Assembly (NCBI GenBank): GCA_030748485.1
Contig: JASMLW010000516.1
Span: 1 to 34,591 of the forward strand
Length of the DNA: 34,591 bases
Source: Pirellulaceae bacterium
GTDB taxonomy: Bacteria > Planctomycetota > Planctomycetia > Pirellulales > Pirellulaceae
Direction: 5' to 3'
The position numbers and the translations under genes were made by a program. The first letter of the stretch is position 1. Each line of letters opens with the position of its first letter. Shown one piece after another: positions 34,126-34,591 of this stretch. Below the pieces are notes generated by a model, which was not told where the DNA came from, did not search any database, and was given only the letters and a program-made list of their open reading frames with translations.

Positions 34126-34591
34126 CTATTCCTTTTCAGAGGCGCCTTGCGGCACGTAGCGTCCGTCGAAGTAGACCCGCCAAGTCTTGCCGCCGTCTTT
34201 GGAGTGTTCGATGAATTGCCGGATTGTCGCGTCGTCGTTGAGACTATAGGTGACGCGGCTCTTCACCATGTCGCGATTCGGTCTTGTCAGGTGGCCCTCC
34301 AACCGCATCTTGCCGTCCTCGAAGCCGCCCTCGTACTGCACGACGTTGCCGCCGGCGTCGACCCATGTTTGCTTCCACTTCTTGTCGTTCGGATCGTAGT
34401 AGTTGATGCTCGTTCCCGTGCCGCCGCCGGCGTTGGTCCATTTCTCTGTCAACAGAAACCCTTTTTCGTCCTTGGTGATCACGTTGCTGCCGACGGGTTG
34501 TCCGTCGCGCCCAATCACTTTCCAACTGCCGACCCAGAAATCGAATTGTCGATAGACGTCCCGCTCGGCGAACGGCTTGGCCGGGCGCCGT
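34126..34591 (-). CDS. DUF1579-like protein, 5' end outside the window
   Basis: The frame is open from the right edge of the window to a TAG at 34126-34128, so at least 154 residues are present and the start lies beyond 34591. The visible part begins around 'FAERDVYRQFDFWVGSWKV' and continues 'IGRDGQPVGSNVITKDEKGF', 'INYYDPNDKKWKQTWVD' and 'HSKDGGKTWRVYFDG'. The 'FDFWVGSW' opening and alternating beta strands fit a small lipocalin-like beta-barrel of the DUF1579 type, often exported. Any signal peptide would be in the missing part. An ATG at 34518 exists but lies inside the conserved domain, so it is not the start. Confidence 0.75.
   Translation of the reverse strand, partial: RRPAKPFAERDVYRQFDFWVGSWKVIGRDGQPVGSNVITKDEKGFLLTEKWTNAGGGTGTSINYYDPNDKKWKQTWVDAGGNVVQYEGGFEDGKMRLEGHLTRPNRDMVKSRVTYSLNDDATIRQFIEHSKDGGKTWRVYFDGRYVPQGASEKE

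Overview
The window looks like chromosomal DNA from a high-GC planctomycete (Planctomycetota, probably near Pirellulales). The strongest signs are a giant secreted ThuA / NPCBM / PVC-type dehydrogenase / HEAT / cytochrome c fusion, a DUF1501 protein with a Tat-like leader, a membrane protein with the DnaJ-like N-terminal domain common in planctomycetes, and dispersed GC-rich palindromic repeats. I found no tRNA, rRNA, CRISPR array, transposase or phage gene.

Layout, left to right. (1) 1-322: a 100-bp tandem repeat made of nested palindromes, upstream of a J-like membrane protein (323-2323, +) that meets a PilZ-like gene (2324-2716, -) tail to tail. (2) 2854-9041, minus strand: a secreted GH88/GH105-like hydrolase and the 1459-aa ThuA/dehydrogenase/cytochrome fusion, probably a polysaccharide or sugar oxidation pair. 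(3) 9254-14857: an HExxH protease-like protein (-), a GT4 glycosyltransferase (+), a threonine-synthase-like PLP enzyme (-) preceded by a frameshifted small gene, and a DUF1501 protein (+). (4) 14880-25732, minus strand: a tight operon addB-addA-sbcD/yhaO-sbcC/yhaN for DNA end resection. Its order matches the Bacillus addB-addA-sbcD-sbcC operon, with two 4-bp start/stop overlaps. (5) 26018-32540: a chemotaxis cluster. cheA, cheC and cheD are on the minus strand and cheB and an unknown 196-aa gene on the plus strand. No CheW, CheY or receptor gene is in view. (6) 32596-34591: a secreted alpha/beta hydrolase, a short conserved protein that may be internally deleted, and a DUF1579-like protein running off the right edge.

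The most unusual part is the chemotaxis cluster. The methyltransferase gene cheR survives only as its 3' third, fused out of frame to the 5' end of an ABC1/AarF-type kinase gene. The deamidase gene cheD loses its last third where a palindromic repeat element begins. cheA (two HPt domains), cheC and cheB are intact. So the receptor-modification genes are eroding around a still intact kinase, methylesterase and phosphatase. Other leads are an AddB with neither a Walker A motif nor the C-terminal iron-sulfur cysteines, and several short tandem repeats placed just upstream of genes. All family assignments come from reading motifs by eye; no database search was possible.
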